From assembly GCA_028824015.1 (NCBI GenBank), contig JAPPFC010000049.1, positions 1 to 42,904 on the forward strand: DNA of 42,904 nt, given 5' to 3'. Shown here piece after piece: positions 1 to 7,876 of this stretch; the first letter of the stretch is position 1; every line of letters starts with the position of its first letter. The notes below the pieces were generated by a model. It ran no database searches, was not told the DNA's origin, and was given only the letters and a program-made list of their open reading frames with translations. The translations under genes and the position numbers were made by a program. This DNA is from a bacterium. Its GTDB lineage: Bacteria; Actinomycetota; Acidimicrobiia; Spongiisociales; ZC4RG35.

Positions 1-1885
1 TCACCATGTCTTCGCGGGATACAACGCCCTGGGTGAGTGCCACTACGACGCGGAGGCGTTCGATAACGCCGAGGTGACGGTACGCGGGCGGCTCAAGATC
101 GGCCGGCACTCGGGGATTCCACTCGAGACCCGAGGCATAGTGGCCGACTGGGACGAGGTCCACGGACGGCTCACCGTCCATTCCGAGTCGCAGGTGGCAA
201 GCCTGTACCGGACCGAACTGGCCGCGTCGCTGGGCCTTCCCGAGACCGCGGTCCGGGTGCTCACTCCCAACATGGGCGGTGGTTTCGGCAACAAGTGGGA
301 CCGCTACCCGGAAGACCTGCTGGTGAGCATTGCCAGCATGGAACTGGGCAAGCCTGTCAAATGGATCGGCGACCGGCGCGAGGGCTTGATGTCCACCGTG
401 CACGGCCGGGCGCAGGTCCAGGATTGGGAGATGGCGCTGCAGAGCGACGGGACCATCCTGGGCTTGAGGGGCAAGGTCATCAACGACCTGGGCGCCCATC
501 TGCACAGCGTGGGGATCGGCCCGGCCTGGGTGACCGGGGCCGCGACGCCCAACCAGTACAAGATCGCCAACTACTACTGCGATGTGATCGCCGCGGCCAC
601 CAATAAGACCCCTTCCAGCACTTTCCGAGGCTTCGGAGGCCCCGAAGGGATCTTCGGCTCCGAGCGGATGATGGACAAGGCCGCCAAGCAACTGGGCATG
701 GACCCGGCCGAGATCCGTCGCAAGAACATGATCCAACCCGACCAGTTCCCCTGGTTCAACGCAGCCGGGGCGGTGTACGACTCCGGCAACTTCCCGGCCT
801 GTCTGGAGAAAGCGTTGGAGGCGGCCGATTACGACCGGCTCCGGGCGGAGCAGGCGGAACTGCGAGAGCAGGGGATCTGTCGGGGCATAGGCATCTCGAG
901 CTACATCCACGTCTCGGGATTCGGTCCCTCGCCCATCCTCGGGTACCTCAGCTACTACACGGGTGGTTACGAAGGCTCCACGGTCAAGGTCGATCCCAAC
1001 GGCAAGGCCACGGTCTACACCGGGATGATTCCCATGGGACAGGGCACCGAGACCACCCTGGCGCAGGTGGCCGCCCATCATCTGGGAATCGACATGGACG
1101 ATGTCCGGGTGGTGTGGGGCGACACCGATCAGACTCCCTACACCGGGTTCGGATCGGCAGGCAGTCGCTCCAACGTTGCCGCGGTGGCGGTTATCCGGGC
1201 GATCGAGGAGATCAAGGCCAAGGCGATCCGCATCGGCGCCGGCATGCTGGAGGCCGATGCCGAAGACCTCGAGTACGCAGAAGGGGCCGTCTCGGTGAAG
1301 GGCGCCGAGGAGATGCGCTCGGTCACCCTGGCGCAAGTCGCCCAGCAGGCCTACTGGGCTCATGCCCTCCCCGAAGGCGACCAGCCTTTCCTGGAAGCCA
1401 CCTACGTGTACGACCCGCCCAACTTCACCACCGCCTCCGGCTGCCATGTCGTGGTGCTGGACGTTGACACCAACACCGGCAAGATCACCTTCCAGAACTA
1501 CGTGGTCGTGGACGACTGCGGGCCGGTGATCAACCCCCTGCTGGTGGAAGGACAGATCCACGGTGGAGTCGCCCAGGCACTGGGCGGCGCGCTCCTGGAG
1601 GAGTTCGTCTACGACGAGGAAGGCCAGTTGCTAACCACGTCGTTCATGGACTACCTGCTGCCTTCCTTCACCGACGTTCCCGACATGGAGATCCACCACG
1701 TGGTGACCCCCTCTCCTCACACCGACGGAGGGTTCAAGGGAATGGGCGAGGCCGGGACCTTCCCGCCGGGTGCGGCAGTGGCCAACGCGGTCACCGACGC
1801 GCTCAGCCACCTGGGGGTGGAGGCCGATGAGCTTCCCATCACTCCCAGCCGGCTGTGGGGCCTGATCCAGGAGGCCACCGGGTAG
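1..1885 (+). CDS. Xanthine dehydrogenase/aldehyde oxidase-family molybdopterin-binding subunit (5' truncated by window)
   Basis: The open frame runs in from the left edge (first whole codon at base 2, HHVFAGYNALGE), so the N-terminus lies outside. The protein is the large subunit of a molybdenum hydroxylase, which oxidises an aldehyde, purine or heteroaromatic ring using water and passes electrons to FAD and [2Fe-2S] partner subunits. Visible family motifs are NMGGGFGNKW, the STFRGFGGPEG segment, MGQGTETTLAQVAAHHLGI for molybdopterin contact, and GFKGMGEAGT near the C-terminus, whose Glu is the expected catalytic base. The CO-dehydrogenase signature AYRCSFR was not seen, so CoxL is unlikely. 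The partner subunits may lie upstream, outside the window. The SDR gene starts 5 bases after the stop, so they are probably co-transcribed. The substrate cannot be deduced. Confidence 0.9.
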   Translation, partial: HHVFAGYNALGECHYDAEAFDNAEVTVRGRLKIGRHSGIPLETRGIVADWDEVHGRLTVHSESQVASLYRTELAASLGLPETAVRVLTPNMGGGFGNKWDRYPEDLLVSIASMELGKPVKWIGDRREGLMSTVHGRAQVQDWEMALQSDGTILGLRGKVINDLGAHLHSVGIGPAWVTGAATPNQYKIANYYCDVIAAATNKTPSSTFRGFGGPEGIFGSERMMDKAAKQLGMDPAEIRRKNMIQPDQFPWFNAAGAVYDSGNFPACLEKALEAADYDRLRAEQAELREQGICRGIGISSYIHVSGFGPSPILGYLSYYTGGYEGSTVKVDPNGKATVYTGMIPMGQGTETTLAQVAAHHLGIDMDDVRVVWGDTDQTPYTGFGSAGSRSNVAAVAVIRAIEEIKAKAIRIGAGMLEADAEDLEYAEGAVSVKGAEEMRSVTLAQVAQQAYWAHALPEGDQPFLEATYVYDPPNFTTASGCHVVVLDVDTNTGKITFQNYVVVDDCGPVINPLLVEGQIHGGVAQALGGALLEEFVYDEEGQLLTTSFMDYLLPSFTDVPDMEIHHVVTPSPHTDGGFKGMGEAGTFPPGAAVANAVTDALSHLGVEADELPITPSRLWGLIQEATG

Positions 1886-1890
1886 GAGCC

Positions 1891-2649
1891 ATGGACACCC
1901 AACTGGCCGGAAAGGTCGCGCTGGTCACCGGCGCCAGCCAGGGCATAGGACGGGCCATCGCCGTGGCCTTCGCCGAGGAGGGGGCGAAGGTCGGGCTGTT
2001 GGCCCGCAGCCGCCGGGGCCTCTCGGAGACCCTGGAGATGATCGGTGGGTCGGGCGTCGCGGTCCCCTGTGACGTCACCGACCCCTCCGCCGTCGAGGCG
2101 GCGGTCGAAGATGTGGTCTCGGCGCTCGGAAGACTCGATGTAGTGGTGAACAACGCCGGCACCAGACAGAACTTCCGGCGCCTGGACGAACTCTCGGTCG
2201 AGGAGTGGGACAAGGTGATCGCCACCAATCTCTCCTCGGTGTTCTATGTGACCCGAGCCGCCTCCCAGCATCTGATCCGTCAGCGCTCCGGGTCGGTGGT
2301 GAACGTCTCCTCCATCGCCGGACCGCTGGGTTTTCCGACCATCGGTTCCTACAGCGCGGCCAAGGCGGGAGTGATCGGCGTCACCAAGACCATGGCTGCG
2401 GAGTGGAGCGAGTTCGGGGTGAGGGTCAACTCGGTGGCGCCGGGGTGGACGTCTTCGCCGATGAACGTCGAGTTGCGCACCGACCCCGCCAACGCCGAGA
2501 TCCTGGAGACCATCACGTCCAAGATCCCCATGGGCCGCTTCGCAGCCGGATCGGAGATTGCCAGAGCGGTGGTGTTCCTGGCGGGAGCAACCGGCAGCTA
2601 CATCACCGGAGAGACACTGACGGTGGACGGCGGCTGGAGTATGGTCTAG
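1891..2649 (+). CDS. SDR-family NAD(P)-dependent oxidoreductase (FabG-like), copy 1
   Basis: A classical short-chain dehydrogenase of 252 residues starting at the ATG at 1891, preceded by GGTAGGAG. It has the Rossmann motif TGASQGIG near residue 12, NNAG near residue 88, the catalytic Ser in VSSIAG, Tyr and Lys in YSAAK, and the common C-terminal VDGGW. It should reduce or oxidise a keto/hydroxy group with NAD(P)H in the cytoplasm. It lies between the molybdenum hydroxylase and an aminotransferase in one tight operon, which suggests a step in the same catabolic route. The second SDR at 4024 is a clear paralogue, matching across the whole length (for example MDT-L--VALVTGASQGIGRA at the N-terminus). 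Exact substrate unknown. Confidence 0.93.
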   Translation: MDTQLAGKVALVTGASQGIGRAIAVAFAEEGAKVGLLARSRRGLSETLEMIGGSGVAVPCDVTDPSAVEAAVEDVVSALGRLDVVVNNAGTRQNFRRLDELSVEEWDKVIATNLSSVFYVTRAASQHLIRQRSGSVVNVSSIAGPLGFPTIGSYSAAKAGVIGVTKTMAAEWSEFGVRVNSVAPGWTSSPMNVELRTDPANAEILETITSKIPMGRFAAGSEIARAVVFLAGATGSYITGETLTVDGGWSMV

Positions 2650-2666
2650 GAGGAGGTCGACCGAGA

Positions 2667-3956
2667 ATGGACAAGGCACAGATTGCGACCGCACTCCGCC
2701 GGGAGTTGGATCGGTATCGGGGGGAGAACCCCCTCTCGGTCGAGATGTCCCATCGGGCGCGGAAGGTGCTGCCGGGCGGGACCACCCGCACCACCACCTA
2801 CTTCCCGCCTTTCCCGCCCTTTTTGGTGCTGGGGGAGGGGTGCCACATCGTGGACGTGGACGGCAACCGCCGGGTCGACTTTCTCAACAACTACACCTCC
2901 CTGATCTGCGGACATGCCCATCCCGACATCCTCAAGGCCGCCCAGGGGGCCCAGGAGGGGGGAACGGCATTCTCGGCGCCCACCGAATACGAGGTGGTGT
3001 TGGCCGAGATGTTGTGTGAACGGGTCGATTCCCTGGATCTGGTGAGGTTCACCAACTCCGGCACCGAGGCCACCATGGCCGCGCTGCGGGTGGCGCGGGC
3101 CTACACCGGCCGGTCCAAGGTAGCCAGATTCGAGGGGAGTTACCACGGGACCCACGACTATGCCAACGTCCCGGCGCCGGGGGTTCCCCCCGAACTCTCG
3201 GGGTTGGTGGTGGATCTGCCCTTCAACGATGAAGAAGGGTGCCGGAAGGTGCTGGAAGAGGTGGGGCACGAACTGGCCGCCATAATCATCGAGCCCGTGC
3301 TGGGCGCCGCGGGATACATCCCGGCCCGGCCCGACTTCCTGCGCTTCCTCCGGGAGGCCACCACTGCGGATGGCTCCGTTCTGATCTTCGATGAGGTACA
3401 GACCCTCCGCCTCCACCGGGGAGGCGCCCAGGCCATCTACGGCGTCAGCCCCGATCTGAGCGCCTTCGCCAAGATCATCGGGGGAGGTTTCCCGGTTGGG
3501 GCCTTCGGTGGAGCGGGCGAGATCATGGAGACCATGAACCCGGTCTCCGGAGACATCTCCTGGGGAGGCACCTTCAACGGGAACCCGGTGACCGCCGCCG
3601 CCGGGGTCGCCTGCCTGGAGATGCTCACCGAAGCGGCGATCAACCGACTCAACCAACTTGGAGAGCGCGCCATGGAGGGAATCAACCGGGTGTTCGCCGA
3701 GAAGGAGTTCCCCGGCCAGGTCACCGGCATGGGGTCCCTCTTCAATGTGCATCCCACCGCTGAGCCGGTCGAAGACGTCCATGCGGTCAAACGGATCGAT
3801 CCCGACCTGAAGCGTGTTATCCACTTCGGACTCCTCAACCGCGGCTATTTCCTCTCTTCCCGCGTTTCCGCCTGCATCTCCACTCCCATGACCAACGCCG
3901 AGGTGGACGGTCTGGTCTCGGCCACCGCCGACATCATCGAGAACCTACCCGGTTGA
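2667..3956 (+). CDS. Class III aminotransferase / glutamate-1-semialdehyde aminomutase-like PLP enzyme
   Basis: A 429-residue fold-type I PLP enzyme starting at the ATG at 2667, with AGGAGG at 2650-2655 as Shine-Dalgarno. Motifs run in family order: SGTEATMAALRVARA near residue 131 (phosphate binding), EGSYHGTHD near 156, IIEPV near 207, FDEVQ with the PLP-N1 Asp near 242, and the Schiff-base lysine in FAKIIGGGFPVG near residue 269. The N-terminal PGGTTRTTTYFPPFPPF resembles GSA-aminomutase-like members that act on amino acids or amines, not true HemL. In the operon it sits 17 bases after SDR 1, with SDR 2 following. Its job is probably transamination of an intermediate of the same degradative pathway; the substrate is not visible. 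Confidence 0.9.
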   Translation: MDKAQIATALRRELDRYRGENPLSVEMSHRARKVLPGGTTRTTTYFPPFPPFLVLGEGCHIVDVDGNRRVDFLNNYTSLICGHAHPDILKAAQGAQEGGTAFSAPTEYEVVLAEMLCERVDSLDLVRFTNSGTEATMAALRVARAYTGRSKVARFEGSYHGTHDYANVPAPGVPPELSGLVVDLPFNDEEGCRKVLEEVGHELAAIIIEPVLGAAGYIPARPDFLRFLREATTADGSVLIFDEVQTLRLHRGGAQAIYGVSPDLSAFAKIIGGGFPVGAFGGAGEIMETMNPVSGDISWGGTFNGNPVTAAAGVACLEMLTEAAINRLNQLGERAMEGINRVFAEKEFPGQVTGMGSLFNVHPTAEPVEDVHAVKRIDPDLKRVIHFGLLNRGYFLSSRVSACISTPMTNAEVDGLVSATADIIENLPG

Positions 3957-4023
3957 ATCCGGTGAGGTCCTGCGCTCCGGGGAGCGGTCTGTTCGCCACC
4001 CTCTGCTGAGCGAGTAAGCGGCT

Positions 4024-4785
4024 TTGGACACCCGACTGGTCGACAGGGTGGCCCTGGTGACGGGTGCCAGCCAGGGCATAGGCCGGGCGGTGGCAGTGGC
4101 TCTCTCCGCCGAAGGCGCCCGGGTCGGGTTACTGGCCCGCGGCCGTCGGGGTCTGGAGGAGACGCTGGAAAGGATCGGGCCATCAAGAGGCATGGTGTTG
4201 CCTTGTGACGTGACCGATCGAGCGGCCATCGCCGGCGCGGTGCAATCCGTCATCGCCGGGTGGGGCAGATTGGACGTGTTGGTGAACAACGCCGGCCAGC
4301 GCCAGGACCGCGCCCGGATCGACGAGTTGGAGGTCCACGAATGGGATCGGATGGTCGAGGTCAATCTCTCTTCGGTGTTCCATGTCACCCGCGCTGCCGC
4401 TCCGCACCTCATTGAGCAAGGCAGTGGATCGGTTGTGAACATCGCTTCCATCTCCGGGCCGTTCGGCATCCCCCGCATCGGTGCCTACGCCGCCGCGAAG
4501 GCCGGGATTATCGGTCTGACCAGGACCATGGCCGCAGAGTGGTGCGAGTTCGGGGTGAGGGTGAACACGGTGGCTCCGGGGTTCATCGAGACGCCCATGA
4601 ACGCCTGGTTCCGGGAGGACCCCGCCAACGCCGAGCAGGTGGCGGCCATTGAAGCCGGAATCCCCCTGGGAAGGCATGGCTACGCAGAAGAGGTGGCGCA
4701 GGCTGTGGTGTTCCTGGCGGGGGACACCGGCAGCTACATAACCGGCCAGACCCTGTTCGTGGACGGCGGCTGGAGTGTGGTTTAG
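4024..4785 (+). CDS. SDR-family oxidoreductase, copy 2 (paralogue of the gene at 1891)
   Basis: A short-chain dehydrogenase of 253 residues. The best start is the TTG at 4024, giving MDTRLVDRVALVTGASQGIG, which aligns with the N-terminus of copy 1; no ATG fits better and the Shine-Dalgarno is weak. Motifs are TGASQGIG, NNAG, IASISG (catalytic Ser), YAAAK (Tyr and Lys) and VDGGWSVV. The two copies appear well over half identical and share insertions and both ends, so they arose by duplication and flank the aminotransferase. A likely reading is two related dehydrogenase steps, or opposite stereochemistry, in the same pathway. The 67-base gap to the aminotransferase is compatible with one operon. 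Confidence 0.88.
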   Translation: MDTRLVDRVALVTGASQGIGRAVAVALSAEGARVGLLARGRRGLEETLERIGPSRGMVLPCDVTDRAAIAGAVQSVIAGWGRLDVLVNNAGQRQDRARIDELEVHEWDRMVEVNLSSVFHVTRAAAPHLIEQGSGSVVNIASISGPFGIPRIGAYAAAKAGIIGLTRTMAAEWCEFGVRVNTVAPGFIETPMNAWFREDPANAEQVAAIEAGIPLGRHGYAEEVAQAVVFLAGDTGSYITGQTLFVDGGWSVV

Positions 4786-4816
4786 GTAGGAAGCCAGCCT
4801 GTGGGGGCGCTCAGCA

Positions 4817-5405
4817 CTATTCCCGATGGTGTAAGGACAGGATCGGGCAGTCGGCTGGAACGAATTGCCCTCTTCGAGATCGTAAGGCCGCGTGAGCGAC
4901 CCTCCCGAGTTCATGCGAATTGCGCCGAGGAGGGAAGGCAACAAGCAAACGCTTATAGGGGAAACGGGCTCGGACTGACTCGACCGGCGGCGCGAGGTCG
5001 CTGTCGCCTGAGACGATGATCGCCGTATCGAAGAGATTGTCGTAAGCATCATTAAGGAGCCGCACGGCGATGTTGACGTCTGTCTTCTTTTCTTCACTCT
5101 GGCGCCAGGAATTCCCACAACGGTGGCACCGCATGGGCTTTGACAGAAAGTGGCCATAATCGATAGCAATCCCTCCACGGGTTTCTAATGCATCTATGAA
5201 GGTGCCTTGCCGCCGTGCAGCTGCTGGATCGTTTTTTGACTCTGGTGGTGAAATAGCGAACCAGGGCAAGCCGCTGGTTGGGCTTCAATAGCGACTCACA
5301 CATCGCATGTAGATCAAGCCAACGGGAGGTGCGAAGTCCACCATGACACAATTCGTAGTACAGGTTGTATCCATCAATGTAACTGACAACCCGCTCCCCA
5401 TTCAT
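4817..5405 (-). pseudogene. NYN-domain (PIN-like) ribonuclease gene, frameshifted in an A6/T6 run
   Basis: Two minus-strand frames join into one NYN protein. The first starts at the ATG at 5405 (MNGERVVSYIDGYNLYYEL, with the acidic metal-binding YIDGYN motif) and runs to LALVRYFTTRV. The second supplies NDPAAARRQGTFIDAL, a CHRCG knuckle, EEKKTDVNIAVRLLNDAYD and the VSGDSDL motif. They meet at the run of six T (plus strand) at 5232-5237; with five, the frame would be continuous. NYN proteins are Mg-dependent RNases related to PIN domains. All catalytic acidic positions survive across the two pieces, so the break is recent, a sequencing or assembly error, or slippage-corrected. No operon partner; the plus-strand SDR converges from the left. 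Confidence 0.75.
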
Positions 5406-5470
5406 CACAAGAATTACCACGATACCTGGGATTTGTCACAGTACCGTGTTATTGTCTTGGACGTACCCCC

Positions 5471-5524
5471 CTTGGGTGAGTAGCCCAAGGCCGACGGCCC
5501 CGACCTGAGGTCGGGGCCGTTTCT
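5471..5524. terminator. Tandem hairpins; the second looks like an intrinsic terminator
   Basis: Bases 5471-5489 can form a CTTGGG/CCCAAG hairpin. Bases 5494-5505 and 5509-5520 form a perfect 12-bp stem with a TGA loop, followed on the plus strand by TTTCT. This is strong as a structure. Its role is puzzling: the gene to its left (NYN) is transcribed away from it and the previous plus-strand gene ends about 700 bases earlier. It may end an unrecognised RNA or shield the acyl-CoA synthetase promoter from read-through. Confidence 0.65.
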
Positions 5525-5588
5525 AAATTGTGTTGATGTGCCTTTCATTGCCTTTGGCCATCACCCGCATTCCGGGCGGGGAGTGCCT

Positions 5589-5594
5589 TAAAAT
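5589..5594 (+). promoter_or_regulatory. Putative -10 element TAAAAT giving a leaderless transcript
   Basis: TAAAAT ends 6 bases before the ATG at 5601, which would place the transcription start at or next to the start codon. No Shine-Dalgarno sequence precedes this ATG, consistent with a leaderless mRNA. No clear -35 hexamer is visible. Confidence 0.4.
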
Positions 5595-5600
5595 GGGCAC

Positions 5601-7136
5601 ATGAAGGTTCCTCTCACAATCCGAGATCATCTTGACCGGGCTTTGGCCGTGTACCCGGACCGGGTGGCTTTCGTCGATGAGCCCGACCAGCCTGCACCGT
5701 CGATGGGGGAGGTGACTTTCTCCCGTGTTGGAGAGTTGGCTGACGCGATGGGAGCCGGCCTGGATGCACTGGGTGTGCCCATGGGCGGGCGCGTCGCCAT
5801 GGTGTCGCACAACGCCGGCCGCCTGCTCACCTCCTTCTGGGGAGTGAGCGGCAACGGCCGTGTCTTCGTGCCCGTCAACTTCCGGCTCAGCACCGACGAG
5901 GTGGCGTACATCGTCGAACACTGCGGTGCAGACGTGCTGCTGGTCGATCCTGAGTTGGCCGACCAGTTGGCGCCCATTGAATGTCGTCACAAGTTCGTCC
6001 TCGGATCCGAGTCCGACGATGCAATGTTCCGCTCCGGCACGACTCCCCAGCCATGGACGCCGGACGAGGACGAGACGGCGGTCATCAACTACACCTCCGG
6101 CACGACCGCTCGGCCCAAGGGCGTCCAGCAGACCCACCGAAGCCTCTGGCTCAACGCGGCGGTCTTCGGCTGGCAGGCGACCGTGACCGACCGCGACAAC
6201 TACCTGCACACCCTGCCCATGTTCCACTGCAACGGTTGGGGGATGCCCTATGCACTGGTCGGCATGGGCGCCAGGCAGGTGGTGCTGCGCAGGGTGGACG
6301 GCGCCGAGATCCTGCGCCGGGTGGACGAATACGGCATAACGATCATGTGCGGCGCCCCGGCCGTGGTTGCGGCCATCCTGGACGCCGCCGCCGAATGGGA
6401 CGGTGCCATCCCCGGCGCGGGCCGAACCCGAATCGTGGTGGCCGGCGCCCCGCCGCCCACCCGGACCATCGAGCGGGTGGAGACGGAACTGGGCTGGGAG
6501 TTCATCCAGATCTACGGCCTCACCGAGACCGCGCCGCTCCTCACCATGAACCGTCGCCGGGCCGAGTGGGACCACCTTTCCCCGGCGGAGAGGGCCCGTA
6601 AGCTGGCCCGCCAGGGTGCTCCCGGTCTGGGAGTGCGCATGGCCGTGAGCCCGAGCGGTGAGTTCCTGGCCCGCACCAACCATGTGCTCGAGGGTTACTG
6701 GGAGCAGCCCGACGCCACCGCCGAGGCCATCGTGGACGGCTGGTTCTACACGGGAGACGGTGGCTACGCCGACGAGGATGGCTACTACACCATCACCGAC
6801 CGCAAGAAAGACGTCATCATCTCGGGCGGCGAGAACGTGTCGTCCATCGAGGTCGAGGACGCCCTGTTCTCCCATCCGTCCGTGGCCGAAGTGGCCGTCA
6901 TCGGCGTTCCGGACGACAAGTGGGGCGAGACGGTCAAGGCACTGGTCGTGCTGGCCCCCGGCACCGAGGTGACTCCCCAGGATCTCATCAGCCACTGCCG
7001 GGACCTCATCGCCCACTACAAGTGCCCCACCTCGGTGGAGTTCCGCACGGAACTGGCCCGCACAGCCACCGGCAAACTTCAGAAGTTCAAGCTGCGTGCT
7101 CCCTACTGGGAGGGCATGGAAAAGGCCGTCAACTAG
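5601..7136 (+). CDS. AMP-binding acyl-CoA synthetase (fatty-acyl-CoA ligase family)
   Basis: A 511-residue adenylate-forming enzyme that activates a carboxylic acid with ATP and CoA. Visible motifs are the P-loop NYTSGTTARPKGV near residue 158, IYGLTETAP near 308, YTGDGGY near 382, the hinge DRKKDVIISGGENVSS near 397 and the C-terminal catalytic lysine in TATGKLQKFKLR. Length and motif order fit the medium/long-chain fatty-acid or aryl-CoA ligase group. The start is the ATG at 5601 (MKVPLTIRDHLDRAL). It appears to be a single-gene unit: a hairpin lies upstream and the vapBC promoter starts about 20 bases downstream. The substrate cannot be fixed from sequence. Confidence 0.93.
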   Translation: MKVPLTIRDHLDRALAVYPDRVAFVDEPDQPAPSMGEVTFSRVGELADAMGAGLDALGVPMGGRVAMVSHNAGRLLTSFWGVSGNGRVFVPVNFRLSTDEVAYIVEHCGADVLLVDPELADQLAPIECRHKFVLGSESDDAMFRSGTTPQPWTPDEDETAVINYTSGTTARPKGVQQTHRSLWLNAAVFGWQATVTDRDNYLHTLPMFHCNGWGMPYALVGMGARQVVLRRVDGAEILRRVDEYGITIMCGAPAVVAAILDAAAEWDGAIPGAGRTRIVVAGAPPPTRTIERVETELGWEFIQIYGLTETAPLLTMNRRRAEWDHLSPAERARKLARQGAPGLGVRMAVSPSGEFLARTNHVLEGYWEQPDATAEAIVDGWFYTGDGGYADEDGYYTITDRKKDVIISGGENVSSIEVEDALFSHPSVAEVAVIGVPDDKWGETVKALVVLAPGTEVTPQDLISHCRDLIAHYKCPTSVEFRTELARTATGKLQKFKLRAPYWEGMEKAVN

Positions 7137-7152
7137 CTCCACTCGCTTATTG

Positions 7153-7170
7153 ATGCCATCATGATGGCAT
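7153..7170. promoter_or_regulatory. Palindromic operator of the vapBC pair
   Basis: ATGCCATCATGATGGCAT is a perfect 18-bp palindrome. A further half-site, GTGCCATGA, lies at 7187-7195 across the vapB start, so TGGCA (7165-7169) and TGCCA (7188-7192) form a second inverted pair. A candidate -10, TATCAT, lies at 7178-7183 between them and would give a transcript starting almost at the ATG at 7191. Ribbon-helix-helix antitoxins normally bind such repeated palindromes to repress their own operon. Confidence 0.7.
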
Positions 7171-7190
7171 TTATTGTTATCATTAGTGCC

Positions 7191-7430
7191 ATGATTCGAA
7201 CCCAGATTTCCATCACAGAGGAACAGGCAGAGCGCCTGCGTATTCTCGCCACAGCACGGAACGTCTCTCAGGCTTCCCTCATGCGCCAAGCGCTGGAAGT
7301 TCTGTTAGCCGAGGATGATCTCTCCGAGCGGGTGCGAAGGGCGCGGCGTCCGGTCGGTGTCTACCAGTCAGGACACTCCAGAACCGCGGTCCATCATGAT
7401 GAGGCTCTGGACGACGCTTTCTCTGCATGA
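7191..7430 (+). CDS. vapB: Ribbon-helix-helix antitoxin, VapB-like
   Basis: A 79-residue protein beginning MIRTQISITEEQAERLR. The N-terminal beta strand (RTQISI) followed by two helices with VSQASLMRQALEVLL is the CopG/MetJ ribbon-helix-helix DNA-binding fold. The C-terminal half is polar and would be the toxin-binding tail. An upstream in-frame ATG at 7161 exists but lies inside the operator palindrome, so the start at 7191 is preferred. The stop overlaps the next start in ATGA (7427-7430), the usual translational coupling of a toxin-antitoxin pair. It should neutralise the PIN toxin and repress the operon with it. Confidence 0.88.
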   Translation: MIRTQISITEEQAERLRILATARNVSQASLMRQALEVLLAEDDLSERVRRARRPVGVYQSGHSRTAVHHDEALDDAFSA

Positions 7431-7843
7431 GCGCCGCCGTATTGATCGACACCTCTGCCCTGTACGCCTTGTTGGACCGCGATGACACCGTCCACGAAGA
7501 CGCCGCCGCGGGTTGGGATCGATTGCTGGGAGGGATTGCGGATGGGACCCTTGGGGCTCTGACCCATCACGGAGTGATTGTGGAGAGCAGCGCACTTGTG
7601 CAGCGGCGGCTGGGAATGTCGGCGCTCCGGGATCTTCATTACGATCTTCTGGAGGTGATCCAGGTGGTCCGGCCTGATGAGGCATTGCACAACAGGGCGG
7701 TCAGCGCGATGCTCGCAGCCGGTCGCCGAAGTGTTTCACTGGTGGATTGGACTTCTTTCGAGCTGATGCGCGAGCGTTCCGTGGAGTTGGCCTTGGCATT
7801 CGACAGGGACTTCGTCGACCAAGGCTTCACTATGTTCCGTTGA
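7427..7843 (+). CDS. vapC: PIN-domain toxin, VapC-like ribonuclease
   Basis: A 138-residue PIN-domain protein. It opens with the first acidic motif VLIDTSALYALLDRDD, has a Glu in VESSALVQRRLG near residue 46, the third acidic motif in VSLVDWTSFELMR near residue 105, and a final Asp in LAFDRDFVDQGF. These four acidic positions form the Mg-binding centre of VapC RNases, which cut tRNA or rRNA when freed from antitoxin. Length is typical. It overlaps vapB by four bases, which with the upstream palindrome makes a complete type II toxin-antitoxin locus. No sign of damage. Confidence 0.9.
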   Translation: MSAAVLIDTSALYALLDRDDTVHEDAAAGWDRLLGGIADGTLGALTHHGVIVESSALVQRRLGMSALRDLHYDLLEVIQVVRPDEALHNRAVSAMLAAGRRSVSLVDWTSFELMRERSVELALAFDRDFVDQGFTMFR

Positions 7844-7876
7844 CAGTCACCGCTCAGGAAGAAGAGATATCGCTAC

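Noticed and set aside
1717-2694. Long open frame on the minus strand opposite the hydroxylase end and SDR 1
   Set aside because: It is antisense to genes with clear motifs; in DNA this GC-rich, long opposite-strand frames arise from third-position bias. The same holds for the long minus-strand frames at 5523-7289 and 11135-12313 and for many others.
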